NCBI GenBank assembly: GCA_902495025.1
Contig: CABUWB010000085.1
Span: forward strand, 1-7,703
Source of the DNA: an uncultured Eubacteriales bacterium
GTDB taxonomy: Bacteria; Bacillota; Clostridia; Lachnospirales; CAG-274
DNA: 7,703 bases
Reading direction: 5' to 3'
A program made the position numbers and the translations under genes. The notes under the pieces are model-generated. The model ran no database searches, was not told where the DNA came from, and saw only the letters and a program-made list of their open reading frames with translations. Positions 5,701 to 7,703 of this stretch are shown here, piece after piece. How positions within the stretch are numbered: position 1 is the first letter of the stretch; each line of letters starts with the position of its first letter.

Positions 5701-7695
5701 ATAGCTATTGATATGAGCATAGCGGGTGATAATGCGGATAGTGAGCACTATAAAACTGTAACTATTGGCAGTGAGGAGATAAAGAAATACCTCCTTGGTG
5801 AGGGTGAGTCTGTTACCGCAACGGTATATATGAATGCCCCAGAAAATTTGCCCGAATCTGCTGCAAGTAAGCCTGACCCTGCTGCATATAACGATATATA
5901 TGTAAATACAAAAATATTCAGCAGGCAGAGTGGTGACAGTGGTTATGAAGGTGCCCAGTATACATGGATAGAGCAAAACTATACTACTGTTAAATACCGT
6001 ATTATGGGTGATTTGAATCTTGAAAAGGTATCTGCAAAGGATAACACCCAAAAGGTAAATGGTGTATCCTTCAGGCTTTTTGGTACATCTGACTATGGTA
6101 CAGTTGTTGATATTGTGCATACAACTGACAGAAACGGTAAAATTAAGTTTGAGGATATTGAAAAGGGTAAGTATACCCTTGTTGAGTATGGCTATAACCC
6201 AGACTGGTTTATGGATTATACCGAGCATAAGGTTGAAATTGATAGTCAGGGTGATGTCTGGGTAGATAAGGAACTGAATAATAGAACATATACAGAGGAA
6301 GCTCCTTATGTAGTTGAAAATAATCCTCGTGTACATACCGATATTCAGTTTAAAAAACAGGGCTATTACACACGTAACTCTGTGAAAGGTGCCAAGTTTA
6401 AGCTGACAGGTACATCTGATTATGGTAATGATATTGTCAAGTATGCAACATCTGACGGTATAGGTAATGTTGTTATTGAGGATTTGGAAAAGGGTATCTA
6501 TACTCTGCAGGAGGTTGAGACTCCACAGGGCTATGGTTTGTTAAATGCAAAGTTTACGGTTGTGGTGGACGAAAATGCTAGCTATAAAATTACCCTCAAT
6601 GATACTGTTACCTATAATGGCTGGCTGGAGCAGCAGCTTAATGGCGATTATATCGTATATAATGAGGAGCTTACCGAGTTTGCTGTTAAAAAGTGTGATT
6701 CCTGGGACGGTACAATGCTTACCGGTGCAACATTCAGATTATATGGTGTATCAAATAACGGTACCCTTGTGGATATTACACAGACCACTAATTCAAACCG
6801 TGGTGCAGGTAATGCATGGTTCAGTAACCTTGAATCAGGTACCTATACCCTGCAGGAGCTGGAGGCTCCCGATGGCTATGTACGTGACGATAAGGTGTAC
6901 ATTGTTAAAATTGCAAACCGTACTGTAACAATAGATGGACTTGAACCGTATGATTCTACTGACCCGTCTGTGTCCAATATATTCAGATTTAATAATGCAC
7001 CCGAACAGGGCTCACTTGTTGTTAAAAAAATCTGGCTTGACAATTATGGCGATGATAATACTAAAAGGCTAGAGGATAGCCTGCTTATTAAAATAAGTAC
7101 GACAAAGCCTGAGGTTAAGCCTAAGACAGTGGCATATTTTGCAAAAAGCACACAAAACTATGGCAACTTTATGAATAAAAGTGTTCCAGAGGCGAATATA
7201 ACAGCGTTTAAGCGGTATACTGGTGATGTTACAGATGAGTTTTTGAGTAGTGTAAATGCTGAGGAAATTTATGATAAAACAAATCCAGATTACCCTACCC
7301 CTATATACGGTTGGCTTGATACTACGGAAAGTACTAATGGAACCGGAACCTATTACTGGTATTCTCTGGCGGATACTGCTAAGATGCGCTCTGACACGAT
7401 GCGTCTATTTCAAGGTATGTCAAATATTGTAACCATTGATTTGACGGATATAGATACATCAGAGGTATCAAATTTTAAATCATTCTTTAATGGTGCTACT
7501 AATTTAAAAAGTATAACCGGTACTATAAATACTGATTCTGCACAGGATACCGGTTATATGTTTAATAATTGCTATGCCCTTACTGAGGTTGATTTAAGTG
7601 GCTTTGATGCATCAAATGTTACGGATATGAGCTATATGTTTTATAAGTGCTCTGCCCTTGCCGAGGTTGATTTAAGCGGGCTAAATGCTAGCTAG
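2785..7695 (+). CDS. Giant secreted adhesin: SpaA/Cna_B domains plus BspA-like repeats, ends at an in-repeat TAG
   Basis: 1,636 codons up to a TAG. A signal peptide lies at about residues 1-26. Residues about 35-1070 are Thr/Ser/Asn/Asp-rich, probably beta-sandwich sequence that I cannot assign to a family; this is the likely binding region. Three SpaA/Cna_B-type domains follow (about 1076-1182, 1186-1295, 1297-1405) with apparent Lys/Glu/Asn isopeptide triads: K1081/E1134/N1179 or N1180, K1191/E1243/N1293, K1303/E1358/N1403 or N1404. A fourth Cna_B domain starts at 1409 (VVKKIWLDN) but after ISTTKP (about 1441) gives way to a BspA-like (DUF285) region with 26-residue repeats from about 1540. 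The frame stops at TAG (7693-7695) inside a repeat, so no sorting signal is encoded and the fourth Cna_B domain is never completed. The original gene was probably longer. It is 37 bp after the small surface protein gene, in the same operon. Adhesion or pilus-tip function is inferred from domains. Confidence 0.85.
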   Translation: MNKIRSYVCLLLTFVIVCSVALPGFGDVFRSAHYMENDELTSGQAVDVTPSGYSLSTMAEGESVNVAIKGFSVGLEAGATLQDDKYVWTAENSLSGHNFIFDIYYELSGTGDLPVDAVSITIPKHILKNKNGAVADSYIMSMPQKDAVIPDEVDEKTNWVYEEKVDESGNEFIVITNRRPISAAQTGYIQVAYTTTQTTFDYEDMAESNPFNAKIEIKNETTVTKESNDIPVYIDTDVKITSTAKKKPVEVNYKWLSSWGTKPDDADEYYYLVWEINSIIDSKSTQMYDFELDDSIIVGTPELEIVGYKMSGKASSYFLKKDETGCNVAENQRATGTRRDYVLTRISKTDYERLLPVDDDNAKIPITNQITATVTPADGNDDTTTATAQQTYELKRPVFVAPIGSSSIKKTGGVRNYLLTKFKKGEIQEIPGLTYNVRAGAYSYAYTLADGTDANLPENYGKKDVTFTLVDDKVYLNQEETPLTADDYEFSSVAITHDIKAARYNDQTKSFDTYSATADNSVTINYYAKFDDSDDWKVVGSYTIGAAEIVNTNASYATLTRSYNTVTITPAEGHTITGYKAETTNKCYSTFFIAKPEVVIKRNEALITKIGDAEQISVRNLAELTVAYSADDIIYKNTSQAFDYVNEEARKSEIKKSVSATTNDTINQRYVITWKLAMKEYVLMSSGNSQTPITQQSGIFYDLLPGGSDVDLSSVQVENEQGILPESAYTVSFTHNYNNSQRTLMQVSISEPGDSYYVYFNTNHTWENISDYGQNVLNPVAYETGNDEIAGGKPDNGEGLSEPNNTYMNDLDSSTDDNKFIYYEAPHKISAIISAASGADKKVRSELDSAYSYSAVVTPKKRSYSYRLRYSNNNNSLSADNVIFDFMESYADPSKDITGSDWKGTLDHIDLSQIISKNIVPKVYYSTTEGIGDLVSKNLGDSVDFTTDINWQPNNNIINGISDFSGIAGVTAIAIDMSIAGDNADSEHYKTVTIGSEEIKKYLLGEGESVTATVYMNAPENLPESAASKPDPAAYNDIYVNTKIFSRQSGDSGYEGAQYTWIEQNYTTVKYRIMGDLNLEKVSAKDNTQKVNGVSFRLFGTSDYGTVVDIVHTTDRNGKIKFEDIEKGKYTLVEYGYNPDWFMDYTEHKVEIDSQGDVWVDKELNNRTYTEEAPYVVENNPRVHTDIQFKKQGYYTRNSVKGAKFKLTGTSDYGNDIVKYATSDGIGNVVIEDLEKGIYTLQEVETPQGYGLLNAKFTVVVDENASYKITLNDTVTYNGWLEQQLNGDYIVYNEELTEFAVKKCDSWDGTMLTGATFRLYGVSNNGTLVDITQTTNSNRGAGNAWFSNLESGTYTLQELEAPDGYVRDDKVYIVKIANRTVTIDGLEPYDSTDPSVSNIFRFNNAPEQGSLVVKKIWLDNYGDDNTKRLEDSLLIKISTTKPEVKPKTVAYFAKSTQNYGNFMNKSVPEANITAFKRYTGDVTDEFLSSVNAEEIYDKTNPDYPTPIYGWLDTTESTNGTGTYYWYSLADTAKMRSDTMRLFQGMSNIVTIDLTDIDTSEVSNFKSFFNGATNLKSITGTINTDSAQDTGYMFNNCYALTEVDLSGFDASNVTDMSYMFYKCSALAEVDLSGLNAS
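6010..7020 (+). repeat. Three consecutive SpaA/Cna_B domain-coding units
   Basis: Residues 1076-1412 of the adhesin hold three related units of about 105-110 residues. Shared elements are F[RK]LxG[TV]S, a YTLxE strand and an Asn-bearing last strand. Units 1 and 2 share the 19-base near-identical stretch GGTACATCTGAYTATGGTA at 6082-6100 and 6409-6427, exactly 109 codons apart, which suggests duplication. Units 2 and 3 have the classic EVETPQGY and ELEAPDGY motifs; unit 1 lacks this part. Confidence 0.85.
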
Positions 7696-7703
7696 TTAAC
7701 AAC
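7405..7703 (+). repeat. BspA-like (DUF285) 26-residue leucine-rich-type repeats
   Basis: Units begin near LFQGM (1541), FFNGAT (1567), MFNNCYAL (1592) and MFYKCSAL (1618). The last two are 78 bp apart and share GCCCTT...GAGGTTGATTTAAG (7576 and 7654 starts). Consensus is YMFxxCxALxEVDLSGxxAS. The fourth unit is cut by the TAG at 7693-7695. BspA-like repeats mediate binding to host matrix or other bacteria in some species (family knowledge). Confidence 0.85.
7688..7699 (+). other. Twelve-base block with stop codons in all six frames
   Basis: CTAGCTAGTTAA holds TAG at 7689, TAG at 7693 and TAA at 7697, each in a different + frame. Its complement gives stops for all three - frames (CTA at 7688, CTA at 7692, TTA at 7696). 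It ends the adhesin frame 8 bases before the window end. It could be chance around a nonsense mutation, or an inserted linker or assembly artefact. Confidence 0.75.

Noticed and set aside
5530..6336. A 268-codon open frame on the - strand
   Set aside because: It lies wholly antisense to the adhesin, whose frame has clear domains here. The predicted peptide is Ile/Cys/Tyr-rich without domain logic and has no convincing ribosome site.

Overview
The window looks like part of a pilus or surface-adhesin operon from a low-to-moderate GC Gram-positive bacterium. A gut-type member of the Clostridia (Lachnospiraceae/Eubacteriales-like) is the best guess. The basis is sortase sorting signals, strong GGA/GGGGG ribosome binding sites, AT-rich third positions, and the pairing of pilin-type isopeptide domains with BspA-like (DUF285) repeats. 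No rRNA or conserved housekeeping gene is present, so this placement is inference.

All four genes lie on the + strand, head to tail, with gaps of 41, 18 and 37 bp. (1) 1-1038 is the 3' part of a major pilin subunit. It has an FctA/Spy0128-type domain, a second C-terminal isopeptide domain and an LPTG sorting signal. (2) 1080-1781 is a complete class B sortase with His, Cys and Arg visible; it is the likely pilus polymerase. (3) 1800-2747 is a small accessory surface protein. It has a signal peptide, one FctA-like domain whose isopeptide Lys and Glu look replaced, a Gly10 run, a Pro/Asp/Thr-rich stalk and a non-canonical SVDTGD anchor. (4) 2785-7695 encodes a giant secreted adhesin. It has a signal peptide, about 1,040 residues of unassigned beta-rich sequence, three SpaA/Cna_B-type isopeptide domains, the first strands of a fourth Cna_B domain, and then BspA-like 26-residue repeats that stop abruptly at a TAG.

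The genes plausibly work together. The sortase would join the LPTG pilin into a fibre, while the small stalked protein and the large adhesin would be minor, basal or tip components, or co-expressed wall adhesins. The arrangement recalls the fctA-srtC-fctB part of the group A Streptococcus FCT region, where the pilus polymerase is also of class B.

The most striking point is the right end. The adhesin reading frame stops inside a repeat unit, yet the bases after the TAG still read in the expected repeat register. The stop lies in a 12-bp block (7688-7699) that closes all six reading frames. It could be a genuine nonsense mutation, a recoded codon, or an assembly/linker artefact at a contig edge. 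I see no RNA genes, CRISPR, insertion sequences, promoters or convincing terminators.
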